64,000 nucleotides of DNA, taken from NCBI RefSeq assembly GCF_904848585.1, contig NZ_CAJHCR010000010.1, positions 1 through 64,000 on the forward strand. Reading direction: 5' to 3'. Origin of the DNA: Paraburkholderia kirstenboschensis (lineage in GTDB: Bacteria; Pseudomonadota; Gammaproteobacteria; Burkholderiales; Burkholderiaceae). The notes under the pieces are model-generated. The model worked only from the letters and a program-made list of their open reading frames with translations. It was not told the origin of the DNA and searched no databases. Made by a program: the position numbers and the translations under genes. Positions 26,133-35,449 of this stretch are shown here, piece after piece; within the stretch, counting starts at the first letter, position 1; every line of letters starts with the position of its first letter.

Positions 26133-28202
26133 TTATTTGCCGCCGAGCGTTACAAACAGGGTCAGGAGCCCCAACATGCCGATAATCATGGCGAACGCGT
26201 AGTGATAGATGTAGCCGGATTGGAGGAAGCGGATCACGCCGGCGAACCAGCCGATGAAGCGTGCGCTGCCATTGACGATACCGTCGATCACGACGACGTC
26301 GCCTTCCTTCCAGAGACCACGGCCAATTGCCACGGCGCCCCGCGCGAACACGACTTCGTTGATCTTGTCCATGTAGTACTTGTTGTCGAGCAGCGTGTAG
26401 ATCGGCCCAAATGCGCGCTTGATGGTAGCCGGCAAGTCAGGACGAACGAGATACAGGAACCACGCGACGACGACACCCGCGAGCGCCAGCCAGACCGGCA
26501 GACCCGCCACCGAGTGCAGCCCCATTGCCGCCCAGCCGTGGAACTCTTCCGCCATTTCATGCAATGCCGGATGGTTTTCGCCGATGAAGATCACCTTGTC
26601 GAACGCCACGCCGTGCTGGAAGAAGTCGCCGAACAGCATCGGACCGATTGCGATTGCACCGATCACGACCGAAGGAATCGCCAGCAGCACGAGCGGCACC
26701 CACACAACCCAAGGTGTTTCATGCGGCTCGTGAGCGTGACCGTGGTCGTCGTGACCATGACCGTGCGCGTCGTGCCCGTTGCCATGAGCGTGTGCCGCGG
26801 CTTCCGCGCCCATCGGCGAATCCGGATGCTTCGGATCGCGGAAGCGCTCCTTGCCGTGGAACACCATGAAGTACATACGGAACGAATACAGCGCAGTGAC
26901 GAATACGCTGGCCACCACGGCGAAGTATGCGAAGCCCGAACCCGGCAGATGCGACAGCTTCACCGCGTCGATGATCGAGTCTTTGGAATAGAAGCCCGAG
27001 AAGAACGGCGTGCCGATCAGCGCGAGCGAACCGACCAGCGACGTGATCCACGTAATCGGCATGTACTTGCGCAGGCCGCCCATGTTGCGCATGTCCTGAT
27101 CGTGGTGCATACCGATGATCACCGAACCAGCGCCGAGGAACAGCAATGCCTTGAAGAACGCGTGCGTCATCAGGTGGAACACGGCGACCGAGTAAGCCGA
27201 CGCGCCGAGCGCGACCGTCATGTAGCCGAGCTGCGACAACGTGGAATAAGCCACCACACGCTTGATGTCGTTCTGGACAATCCCCAGAAAGCCCATGAAG
27301 AGCGCGGTAATCGCACCGATCACCATTACGAACGACAGCGCCGTATCCGACAGTTCGAACAGCGGCGACATGCGCGTGACCATGAAGATACCGGCCGTCA
27401 CCATGGTTGCCGCGTGAATCAGTGCGGAAATCGGCGTCGGGCCTTCCATCGAATCGGGCAGCCACACGTGCAGCGGAAACTGCGCCGACTTACCCATTGC
27501 GCCGATGAAGAGACAAATGCAGGCCACCGTCAGCAGGCCCCAATCCGTACCCGGAAAGCTCAATGCCGCGAGTTCAGTGCGCTTCGCAAACACGTCGCCG
27601 TAGTTCATCGAACCGGCAAACGCGAACAGCAGGCCGATACCCAGCAGAAAGCCAAAGTCGCCGATGCGGTTCACGATAAACGCCTTCATGTTCGCGTACA
27701 CCGCGGACTGACGCGTGAAGTAGAAGCCGATCAGCAGATACGACACGAGACCCACCGCTTCCCAGCCGAAGAACAGTTGCAGGAAGTTGTTGCTCATCAC
27801 GAGCATCAGCATCGAGAACGTGAAGAGCGAGATGTACGAGAAGAAGCGCTGATAACCGTCGTCGTCGGCCATGTAGCCGATTGTGTAGATGTGCACCATC
27901 AGCGACACGAAGGTCACGACGCACATCATCATCGCCGTGAGCGAATCGACGAGGAAGCCGACCTCGAACTTGGTCTTGCCGATCGCCATCCATTCGTAGA
28001 CGGTCGCGTTGAAGCTCGCGCCGTCCAGCACCTGGAAGAACACCATCATCGACAGCACGAACGAAATCGCAACGCCGAGAATCGTGACCGAGTGCGCACC
28101 CGCGCGCCCTACCGCTTTGCCGAACAGCCCAGCAATCAGGGAACCGGCCAGCGGTGCCAGCGGAATCGCTAGCAGCAGGTTTTCATTGAGTATCGTGGAC
28201 AT
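26133..28202 (-). CDS. nuoL: NADH-quinone oxidoreductase subunit L
   Basis: A 689-residue antiporter-like subunit with the long lateral amphipathic helix at the C-terminus that braces the membrane arm. SAQFPLHVWLPDSMEGPTP holds the conserved lysine region neighbour. An unusual histidine-rich loop (residues about 468-494, bases 26718-26800) carries roughly a dozen His spaced with Gly, Ala and Asp, and makes this NuoL longer than the E. coli protein (613 residues). It is in canonical order after nuoK (17 bp gap). Confidence 0.96.
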   Translation of the reverse strand: MSTILNENLLLAIPLAPLAGSLIAGLFGKAVGRAGAHSVTILGVAISFVLSMMVFFQVLDGASFNATVYEWMAIGKTKFEVGFLVDSLTAMMMCVVTFVSLMVHIYTIGYMADDDGYQRFFSYISLFTFSMLMLVMSNNFLQLFFGWEAVGLVSYLLIGFYFTRQSAVYANMKAFIVNRIGDFGFLLGIGLLFAFAGSMNYGDVFAKRTELAALSFPGTDWGLLTVACICLFIGAMGKSAQFPLHVWLPDSMEGPTPISALIHAATMVTAGIFMVTRMSPLFELSDTALSFVMVIGAITALFMGFLGIVQNDIKRVVAYSTLSQLGYMTVALGASAYSVAVFHLMTHAFFKALLFLGAGSVIIGMHHDQDMRNMGGLRKYMPITWITSLVGSLALIGTPFFSGFYSKDSIIDAVKLSHLPGSGFAYFAVVASVFVTALYSFRMYFMVFHGKERFRDPKHPDSPMGAEAAAHAHGNGHDAHGHGHDDHGHAHEPHETPWVVWVPLVLLAIPSVVIGAIAIGPMLFGDFFQHGVAFDKVIFIGENHPALHEMAEEFHGWAAMGLHSVAGLPVWLALAGVVVAWFLYLVRPDLPATIKRAFGPIYTLLDNKYYMDKINEVVFARGAVAIGRGLWKEGDVVVIDGIVNGSARFIGWFAGVIRFLQSGYIYHYAFAMIIGMLGLLTLFVTLGGK

Positions 28203-28219
28203 AACCGCTTTTCCTGAAA

Positions 28220-28525
28220 TTAACCTTTGAGCTGATCGAGATCTTCGACATTGATCGTGTCGAGGCTACGGAACAGGGTCACCAGAATTGCGAGGCCGAT
28301 CGCCGCTTCCGCTGCCGCAACCGTCAGCACAAAGAAGACGAAAATCTGGCCATGCACGTCGCCGAGGTAATGCGAGAACGCGACGAAGTTGGTGTTCACC
28401 GCGAGCAGCATCAGTTCGATCGCCATCAGGATGATGATGACGTTGCGACGGTTCAGGAAAATGCCGACGACGCTGATCGCAAAGAGAATCGCGCCGAGCA
28501 CAAGGTAATGAGCAAGGGTCAACAT
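28220..28525 (-). CDS. nuoK: NADH-quinone oxidoreductase subunit K
   Basis: A 101-residue membrane subunit with three transmembrane helices; the conserved glutamates of helices two and three are present (MAIELMLLAVN and AAAEAAIGL) and take part in proton transfer. The length is exactly typical. It follows nuoJ by 20 bp. Confidence 0.96.
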   Translation of the reverse strand: MLTLAHYLVLGAILFAISVVGIFLNRRNVIIILMAIELMLLAVNTNFVAFSHYLGDVHGQIFVFFVLTVAAAEAAIGLAILVTLFRSLDTINVEDLDQLKG

Positions 28526-28545
28526 GGTTTCTATCTCCTGTCCGC

Positions 28546-29232
28546 TCAGCTGTTCTTGGCAGATGCCGAGTCGGCCGCTGCCGCCGCCGCTGCGGCTTCT
28601 TCCGCCGCGACGGTCGCCGCGCTCTTTTCCGACGGCATCTTGACGACGCGCACGCGGTCCTGGGCACGCACCTTCACCTGCTGGCTGATGTTCTGGCGTT
28701 TGCTGTCCTTCTTGTGGCTCGTGGTCAGCGCGATTGCCGCGATGATCGCCACCAGCAGCACGAGCCCGGCGACTTCGAATGCAAAAATGTAGTCGGTGTA
28801 GATGACCTTGCCGATCAGGCGGGTGTTCGACCAGTCGCCCATGCCGCTCGCGGCAGCAGTGGTGTCACGCACCACCGTGCTGGTCGCGCCGTAGCCATGC
28901 CATAGGATCAGCGCGGTCTCGAGCACGATGATCGCGCCCACCACGGTGGCCATCGGCACGAATCGTTTGAAGTCCTTGCGCAGCACGTCGATGTTGATGT
29001 CGAGCATCATCACGACGAACAGGAACAGCACCATCACGGCGCCCACATAGACCAGCACCAGAAGAATGGCGAGGAACTCGGCTTGCAGAAGCATCCAGAT
29101 CGCGGCTGCGTTGAAGAACGCCAGCACGAGAAACAGTGCGGACGACACCGGGTTGCGCGAGGTGATCACCTTCAGCCCTGAAACCACCAGGAGCAGCGCG
29201 AAGATGTAGAACAGTACGGTCGTGAATTCCAT
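28546..29232 (-). CDS. nuoJ: NADH-quinone oxidoreductase subunit J
   Basis: A 228-residue membrane subunit with five transmembrane helices, including the pi-bulge helix region near YVGAVMVLFLFVVMML. The soluble C-terminus after about residue 170 is longer than in E. coli (184 residues in total) and ends in a run of alanines and glutamates with Ser, probably disordered. It is preceded by a 211-bp space after nuoI with no gene. Confidence 0.95.
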   Translation of the reverse strand: MEFTTVLFYIFALLLVVSGLKVITSRNPVSSALFLVLAFFNAAAIWMLLQAEFLAILLVLVYVGAVMVLFLFVVMMLDINIDVLRKDFKRFVPMATVVGAIIVLETALILWHGYGATSTVVRDTTAAASGMGDWSNTRLIGKVIYTDYIFAFEVAGLVLLVAIIAAIALTTSHKKDSKRQNISQQVKVRAQDRVRVVKMPSEKSAATVAAEEAAAAAAAADSASAKNS

Positions 29233-29443
29233 GATTACCGGTTCATCGTTAGGCCATCGTCAGGCATTTTCTTTGGCACGTGCGTCTGGCAACAGCGTGA
29301 ATACCGCCAGAACAGCCGCACAGGTGCGCCGTGCCGCGGCACTCAGGCCGCGGCGTTCGGCCCGACAACAGGCCGTGTTACTGCTGCATTTACTGAAACC
29401 GATGCGCGACTGCCGCACCTACCGCTTCCACATCTGTAGCGTT

Positions 29444-29932
29444 TTAACGATACGGTGCGTCGGCGGCCTTGTTCACGGCGATCTCCGCTTCGTAGCGATC
29501 GCCCACGGCCAGCAGCATTTCCTTCGTGAAGTACAGATCGCCGCGCTTCTCGCCGTGATATTCGAGAATGTGCGTCTCGACGATCGAGTCGACCGGACAG
29601 CTCTCTTCACAAAAACCGCAGAAGATGCACTTGGTCAGGTCGATGTCGTAACGCGTCGTGCGGCGCGTGTTGTCCTCGCGCGTTTCCGACTCGATCGTGA
29701 TGGCGAGCGCGGGACACACCGCTTCACACAGCTTGCATGCGATGCAGCGCTCTTCGCCATTCTCATAACGGCGCAGCGCATGAAGGCCACGAAAACGCGG
29801 CGAGATCGGCGTCTTCTCTTCCGGGAACTGCACCGTGACCTTGCGCTGGAACGTATAACGTCCGGTCAGCGCGAGGCCCTTGAGGAGCTCCGTCAAAAAG
29901 AAGGTCTTGAAAAAATTTTGGATTGCGGTCAT
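29444..29932 (-). CDS. nuoI: NADH-quinone oxidoreductase subunit I
   Basis: A 162-residue peripheral subunit that carries clusters N6a and N6b. Both 4Fe-4S motifs are intact: CIACKLCEAVCP and CIFCGFCEESCP. It lies 15 bp after nuoH. The length matches beta-proteobacterial NuoI. The ATG start has a nearby purine-rich site. Confidence 0.96.
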   Translation of the reverse strand: MTAIQNFFKTFFLTELLKGLALTGRYTFQRKVTVQFPEEKTPISPRFRGLHALRRYENGEERCIACKLCEAVCPALAITIESETREDNTRRTTRYDIDLTKCIFCGFCEESCPVDSIVETHILEYHGEKRGDLYFTKEMLLAVGDRYEAEIAVNKAADAPYR

Positions 29933-29947
29933 GAGTTCATCCGCCCT

Positions 29948-31012
29948 TTATTTCCAGATATTCCACGGCGACATGATCCAGAAGCCGACCACCACCAGCC
30001 ACACCACGCAAACCGGAATGAAAATCTTCCAGCCGAGACGCATGATCTGGTCATAGCGGTAGCGCGGGAACGTGGCACGCGCCCAAATGAACACCGACAG
30101 CAGCAGGAAGACCTTGAGGACGAGCCAGAAGATGCCGGGGATAAACGACAGGAACCCGAACGGTGCGCTCCAGCCCCCGAGGAACAGTGTCGACGCCAAG
30201 GCCGAGATCACGATCATGTTGATGTACTCGGCGAGGAAGAAGAGCGCAAACGCCATCCCCGAGTAATCGATCATGTGGCCCGCGACGATTTCCGACTCGC
30301 CTTCCACCACGTCGAACGGGTGACGGTTCGTTTCGGCGATGCCCGAGATGAAGTACACCACGAACATGGGCAGCAGCGGCAGCCAGTTCCACGACAGGAA
30401 GTTCAGGCCGTGCGATGCAAAGAAGCCTTGTTCCTGCGAATTGACAATACCCGACAGGTTCAGCGTGCCCGCCGTCATCAGGACGACGACCAGCGCGAAG
30501 CCCATTGAAATTTCGTAGGAGACCATCTGCGCCGCGGCACGCATGGCGCCGAGAAACGCGTACTTCGAATTCGACGCCCAGCCGGCCAGGATCACGCCAT
30601 ACACGCCGATGGACGAAATCGCGATCGCATACAGCAGACCCGCGTTGATGTCGCCGAGCACCGCGCCCGCCTGGAACGGAATGACCGCCCAGACCGCGAA
30701 GGCCGGCACCACCACCATGATCGGCGCGATCAGGTAAATCCAGCGGCTTGCCTGAGCGGGCTGAATCACTTCTTTCAGCAACAGCTTCAGCACGTCGGCG
30801 ATAGGCTGCAAGAGACCTGCAGGGCCCACGCGGTTCGGGCCGAGACGCACGTGCATCCAGCCGATCAGCTTACGCTCCCACAAAATCAGGTAAGCCACGC
30901 ACAGCAGGATCGCGACGGCCACCACCAGGATGCGCACCAATGCCCACACCGTGGGCCATGCCACACCGAGAAGCTGGGTGCCGCCCGAGTTGATCGTATC
31001 GAACAAGCTCAT
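29948..31012 (-). CDS. nuoH: NADH-quinone oxidoreductase subunit H
   Basis: A 354-residue membrane subunit with eight helices that forms the quinone chamber with NuoB and NuoD. The signature HVRLGPNRVGPAGLLQPIAD and the acidic loop ETNRHPFDVVEGESEIVAG are complete. It begins one base before the nuoG coding region ends, so it is tightly coupled to nuoG. Confidence 0.97.
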   Translation of the reverse strand: MSLFDTINSGGTQLLGVAWPTVWALVRILVVAVAILLCVAYLILWERKLIGWMHVRLGPNRVGPAGLLQPIADVLKLLLKEVIQPAQASRWIYLIAPIMVVVPAFAVWAVIPFQAGAVLGDINAGLLYAIAISSIGVYGVILAGWASNSKYAFLGAMRAAAQMVSYEISMGFALVVVLMTAGTLNLSGIVNSQEQGFFASHGLNFLSWNWLPLLPMFVVYFISGIAETNRHPFDVVEGESEIVAGHMIDYSGMAFALFFLAEYINMIVISALASTLFLGGWSAPFGFLSFIPGIFWLVLKVFLLLSVFIWARATFPRYRYDQIMRLGWKIFIPVCVVWLVVVGFWIMSPWNIWK

Positions 31013-33346
31013 TTACGCCTTCTCCACCACCAGTTCACCGAACAGGCTGCCCAGCGCTGCACCGGCAGGCGTAGCCGCCGATACGCGGACGACCGTCTCC
31101 GCAAGATTCGCGTCGCGCACGGCCGGCAACTGCACCGATTGCTCGCCCTGGCGCACGCGAACCGCGTCGCCTTCTTTCAAACCCAGTTTGTCGAACAGCG
31201 CAGCCGGCAGGCCGACGTTGTTCGCGGCACGTGCCGCGGCGGTCAGATGCAGCGACTCCGCGCGACGGACGAGCGCGTCGGCGTGGTAGATCGGCACGTC
31301 GGCGATACGCTCGAACTTGCCTTCCGCCGCCTTGGCCGTCTTGCCGCGAGCAACCGCTACGCCTGTTCTGTTCGACAGACGCGATTGCAGATCGCTATCG
31401 CCGAGAGCGGCTTGGCGAACTTCTTCCGCCGTGTCGTATTCGAAGCCGGGCACGCCCAGCAGGCTACCCAACACGCGCAACACCTTCCATGCCGGACGCG
31501 TGTCGCCGAGCGGACGCACTACGCCGTTGAACGACTGCACCGTACCTTCAGCGTTGACGAACGTGCCGGCCGTTTCCGTGAACGGCGCGATCGGCAGCAG
31601 CACGTCGGCGTATTCTGCGCCGGTCTGGAACGGCGACATCACGACAACCATCTCAGCTTGCTTGAGTGCGGCCAAAGCCTGAGCCGGATTCGCTGTATCG
31701 AATTCAGGTTCGATGTTCAGCAGCAGATAGCCCTTGCGCGGCTGTTCGAACACTTCGCGAGCATTCAGACCGCCCTCGCCCGGCAATGCGTTCACCAGAT
31801 GCGCGCCGACCGTGTTGGCCGCTTCCGTCATGAAGCCGAGCGTTGCGCCGGTCGCATCCGCGATCCATTGGGCCGCCGCATGAATGACCGCGAAATCCGG
31901 ATGGCGCACCGCACCGTTGCCAAGCAGCACGAGACGGCTTTCGCCGGTTGCCAGCGATTTCGCGACTTCCTTGTCGGTGTCGGTAGCTTGTGCGCCGGAG
32001 AAAGCTTCAGGCAGCGCTGCGCCGTTCGCTTGTGAGACCGCCGATGCGATGCCAGCCAGCGTTTCGAGCCATGCCGACGGCGCTGCGGCCATGCGCTGGC
32101 CTTGCGGAATCAGCGCGTCGTCGCCGGTTGCCTGCACCAGCGTGAGCTTCGCGCCGCCCTTTGCGGCCTGACGCAGACGCGCGGCGAACAGCGGATGATC
32201 GCGACGCAGATCGGAACCGATCACCAGCGCCGAGTCGATGTTCGACAGATCCGCAATCGCGGTGCCGAGCCACGGCGTGCCGTTCACCGGAGCCGAGAAA
32301 TCCGACTGACGCAGACGGAAGTCGACGTTAGGCGTGCCGACCGCTTGCGCAAGTTGCTTCAGCAGGAACAGTTCTTCGACCGTGCTGTGGGCGCTGCCGA
32401 GCGCGGCCAGCGCGTTCGCGCCATGGTCGCCCTTGATGCCCTTCAGACCCTTCACCACGTAGTCGAGCGCGGTCTGCCAGTCGGTTTCGACCCACTTGCC
32501 GCCCTGCTTCAGCATAGGCTGCGTCAGACGCTCGGGGCTGTTCAGGCCTTCATACGAGAAGCGGTCCTTGTCCGAAATCCAGCATTCGTTGATGGCTTCG
32601 TTTTCGAACGGCAGAACACGCATCACGCGGTTGTTCTTCACTTGCACCACGAGGTTCGCGCCGACCGAATCATGCGGGCTCACCGACTTGCGGCGCGACA
32701 GTTCCCATGTACGTGCGCTGTAACGGAACGGCTTGCTGGTCAGCGCGCCGACCGGGCACAGGTCGATCATGTTGCCCGACAGTTCGGAGTCGACCGTCTT
32801 GCCGACGAACGACGTGATTTCCGAGTGTTCGCCGCGGCCCAGCATGCCGAGCTCCATCACGCCGGCCACTTCCTGGCCGAAGCGGACGCAGCGCGTGCAG
32901 TGAATGCAACGCGACATTTCTTCCATCGAGATCAGCGGGCCGACATTCTTGTGGAACACGACACGCTTTTCTTCGCTATAACGCGACGACGACTTGCCGT
33001 AGCCCACCGCCAGATCCTGCAACTGGCACTCGCCGCCCTGATCGCAGATCGGGCAATCCAGCGGGTGATTGATCAGCAGGAATTCCATCACGGCTTGCTG
33101 GCCCTTCACCGCCTTATCCGACTTGGTGCGCACGATCATGCCGGCCGACACCGGCGTCGCACATGCGGGCACGGCCTTCGGCATTTTCTCGACATCGACG
33201 AGACACATCCGGCAGTTGGCCGCAATCGACAGCTTCTTGTGATAGCAGAAGTGAGGAATGTACGTGTCGACCTTATGCGCAGCCTGGATCACCATGCTGC
33301 CTTCAGGCACTTCTACTTTCTTGCCGTCTATTTCAAGTTCAACCAT
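31013..33346 (-). CDS. nuoG: NADH-quinone oxidoreductase subunit G
   Basis: A 777-residue iron-sulfur subunit of the peripheral arm. The N-terminus has the 2Fe-2S ferredoxin domain (CYHKKLSIAANCRMC), then the HxxCxxC-type cluster (HPLDCPICDQGGECQLQ) and the 4Fe-4S group CIHCTRCVRFG. A molybdopterin-oxidoreductase-like domain with no cofactor follows. ATG 33346 (MVELEIDGKK) is preferred over TTG 33355 because AAGGAAG lies ten bases upstream of the ATG but too close to the TTG. Confidence 0.95.
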   Translation of the reverse strand: MVELEIDGKKVEVPEGSMVIQAAHKVDTYIPHFCYHKKLSIAANCRMCLVDVEKMPKAVPACATPVSAGMIVRTKSDKAVKGQQAVMEFLLINHPLDCPICDQGGECQLQDLAVGYGKSSSRYSEEKRVVFHKNVGPLISMEEMSRCIHCTRCVRFGQEVAGVMELGMLGRGEHSEITSFVGKTVDSELSGNMIDLCPVGALTSKPFRYSARTWELSRRKSVSPHDSVGANLVVQVKNNRVMRVLPFENEAINECWISDKDRFSYEGLNSPERLTQPMLKQGGKWVETDWQTALDYVVKGLKGIKGDHGANALAALGSAHSTVEELFLLKQLAQAVGTPNVDFRLRQSDFSAPVNGTPWLGTAIADLSNIDSALVIGSDLRRDHPLFAARLRQAAKGGAKLTLVQATGDDALIPQGQRMAAAPSAWLETLAGIASAVSQANGAALPEAFSGAQATDTDKEVAKSLATGESRLVLLGNGAVRHPDFAVIHAAAQWIADATGATLGFMTEAANTVGAHLVNALPGEGGLNAREVFEQPRKGYLLLNIEPEFDTANPAQALAALKQAEMVVVMSPFQTGAEYADVLLPIAPFTETAGTFVNAEGTVQSFNGVVRPLGDTRPAWKVLRVLGSLLGVPGFEYDTAEEVRQAALGDSDLQSRLSNRTGVAVARGKTAKAAEGKFERIADVPIYHADALVRRAESLHLTAAARAANNVGLPAALFDKLGLKEGDAVRVRQGEQSVQLPAVRDANLAETVVRVSAATPAGAALGSLFGELVVEKA

Positions 33347-33507
33347 GATGGTCAATCTTCCTTAACCTGTTACCGCTCAATCGTTCGCCCCGTTCATCGC
33401 CCGTTCAGGCAATGAAATCCCGTGGTTGACGTGTTCTGGTACGGACCTGTCCAGCGTTCCTGTGGAGCGCTTATCCGGTCGCTTACCGGGGTCGCTTACC
33501 GCCCCGC

Positions 33508-34836
33508 TCAGGCAGCCACTGTTTCCGCAGCCGCCGCGGCGCCCGCATGACCGCCGACTAGGCAATGCTTGTGAGCGACGTGATATTCGAATTCGTCCCA
33601 GTAGTGCTTGAGCATGCCGCGCACCGGCATGGCCGCTGCATCGCCGAGCGCGCAAATCGTGCGCCCCATGATGTTTTCCGCAACCGAGTTCAGCAGATCC
33701 AGATCTTCCGGACGGCCCAGGCCGTGCTCGATACGATGCACGACGCGGTACAGCCAGCCCGTGCCCTCACGGCAAGGCGTGCATTGACCACACGACTCTT
33801 CGTAGTAGAAGTACGACAAACGCAGTAGCGAACGCACCATGCAGCGCGTCTCGTCCATCACGATGACCGCGCCCGAGCCAAGCATCGAGCCGGCCTTGGC
33901 GATCGAGTCGTAGTCCAGATCGGTCTGCATCATGATGTCGCCCGGGATCACCGGCGCCGACGAACCGCCTGGAATCACAGCCTTGATCTTCCTGCCGCCG
34001 CGCATGCCGCCAGCGAGTTCCATGAGCGTCGCGAACGGCGTGCCGAGCGGAACCTCGTAGTTGCCCGGACGTTCGACGTCGCCCGAAATCGAGAAAATCT
34101 TCGTGCCGCCGTTGTTCGGCTTGCCGATTTCGAGGTAATTCTGCGGCCCGATCGCGAGCAGGAACGGCACAGCCGCGAACGTCTCGGTGTTGTTGATCGT
34201 GGTCGGCTTGCCGTACACGCCAAAGCTGGCCGGGAACGGCGGCTTGAAGCGCGGCTGGCCTTTCTTACCTTCCAGCGACTCGAGCAGCGCGGTTTCTTCG
34301 CCGCAGATGTAGGCGCCGTAACCGTGGTGCGCATGTAGTTCGAACGAGAATCCCGAACCCATGATGTTCTCGCCGAGGAAGCCGGCGCGGCGAGCTTCGT
34401 CCAGCGCTTCTTCAAAGCGTTTGTAGACTTCCCAGATTTCGCCGTGGATGTAGTTGTAGCCCACCGTGATGCCCATCGCGTACGCGCCGATGGCCATGCC
34501 TTCGATCAGCGAGTGCGGATTGAAGCGCAGGATGTCGCGGTCTTTGAACGTGCCCGGCTCGCCTTCGTCCGAATTGCAGACGAGGTACTTTTGCCCCGGG
34601 AACTGACGCGGCATGAAACTCCACTTCAGGCCGGTCGGGAAGCCCGCACCGCCACGGCCGCGCAGACCCGACGCCTTGACGTCGGCGATCACCTGCTCGG
34701 GCGGAATCTTTTCTTCCAGGATGCGGCGCAGCTGGGCGTAACCGCCGCGCGCCACATAATCTTCGAGATGCCAGTTGTCGCCGTTCAGGCCAGCGAGAAT
34801 CAGCGGTTTGATGTGACGATCGTGTAAAGACGTCAT
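33508..34836 (-). CDS. nuoF: NADH-quinone oxidoreductase subunit F
   Basis: A 442-residue flavoprotein that binds NADH and FMN and holds cluster N3. GRGGAGFPTGLKW marks the nucleotide-binding region, and ESCGQCTPCREGTG plus the later cysteine form the 4Fe-4S site. The start at 34836 (MTSLHDRH) overlaps the nuoE stop (ATGA), and the longer frame is rejected. It is followed by a 160-bp space before nuoG. Confidence 0.96.
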   Translation of the reverse strand: MTSLHDRHIKPLILAGLNGDNWHLEDYVARGGYAQLRRILEEKIPPEQVIADVKASGLRGRGGAGFPTGLKWSFMPRQFPGQKYLVCNSDEGEPGTFKDRDILRFNPHSLIEGMAIGAYAMGITVGYNYIHGEIWEVYKRFEEALDEARRAGFLGENIMGSGFSFELHAHHGYGAYICGEETALLESLEGKKGQPRFKPPFPASFGVYGKPTTINNTETFAAVPFLLAIGPQNYLEIGKPNNGGTKIFSISGDVERPGNYEVPLGTPFATLMELAGGMRGGRKIKAVIPGGSSAPVIPGDIMMQTDLDYDSIAKAGSMLGSGAVIVMDETRCMVRSLLRLSYFYYEESCGQCTPCREGTGWLYRVVHRIEHGLGRPEDLDLLNSVAENIMGRTICALGDAAAMPVRGMLKHYWDEFEYHVAHKHCLVGGHAGAAAAAETVAA

Positions 34837-35318
34837 TTCGAAAGTTCCTCGAGCAGCCGGTCGATCTTCTCGCGGCTCATGAAGCTGCACATGCGATGGT
34901 TGTTCACCAGCATCACCGGCGCGTCGCCGCACGACCCCATGCACTCACCTTCTTTCAAGGTGAATTTGCCGTCAGCCGTGGTTTCGCCGAAGTCGATGCC
35001 GAGCTTCTGCTTCAGATATTCAGCGGCGCTGTCAGAGCCGCCGTCCGGGCCGAGTTGACACGGCAGGTTCGTGCAGAGCGTGATCTTGTGCTTGCCGACC
35101 GGCGACGTCTCGTACATCGTGTAGAAGGTTGCCACCTCCTGCACGGCGACTGCCGGCATGCCGAGATAGTCCGCGACGAACTGCATGAGTTCGGGCGACA
35201 GCCAGCCATGCTCTTCCTGAGCAGTGGCCAACGCCGACATCACGGCGGACTGTTTCTGATCGGCGGGATACTTCGCGATCGCACGATCGATTTCTTTCAG
35301 GCCTTCAGCTGAGATCAT
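34833..35318 (-). CDS. nuoE: NADH-quinone oxidoreductase subunit E
   Basis: A thioredoxin-fold 2Fe-2S subunit of 161 residues. The four cysteines sit in CTNLPCQLGP and GECMGSCGDAPVM, and bind cluster N1a. ATG 35318 (MISAEGLKEI) is the likely start; seven residues further upstream are possible. It overlaps nuoF by four bases and lies about 130 bp after nuoD. Confidence 0.95.
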   Translation of the reverse strand: MISAEGLKEIDRAIAKYPADQKQSAVMSALATAQEEHGWLSPELMQFVADYLGMPAVAVQEVATFYTMYETSPVGKHKITLCTNLPCQLGPDGGSDSAAEYLKQKLGIDFGETTADGKFTLKEGECMGSCGDAPVMLVNNHRMCSFMSREKIDRLLEELSK

Positions 35319-35449
35319 TTTCAGACACGACTCTTTCAATTCCTACCGAACGAAAACCTGTCGCCCACTTCGTGCTGCGACAGACCCGGCGTTCCTTGCT
35401 TGACGCGCGCTTTCGGAACTTCCTGAAGGCGCGCGCCGATGATTACGTC

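Noticed and set aside
26121..28172. Open frame of 683 codons on the plus strand opposite nuoL
   Set aside because: It is antisense to a full nuoL and rich in Arg, His and Gln, as expected of the shadow frame in high-GC DNA. No domain is recognisable.
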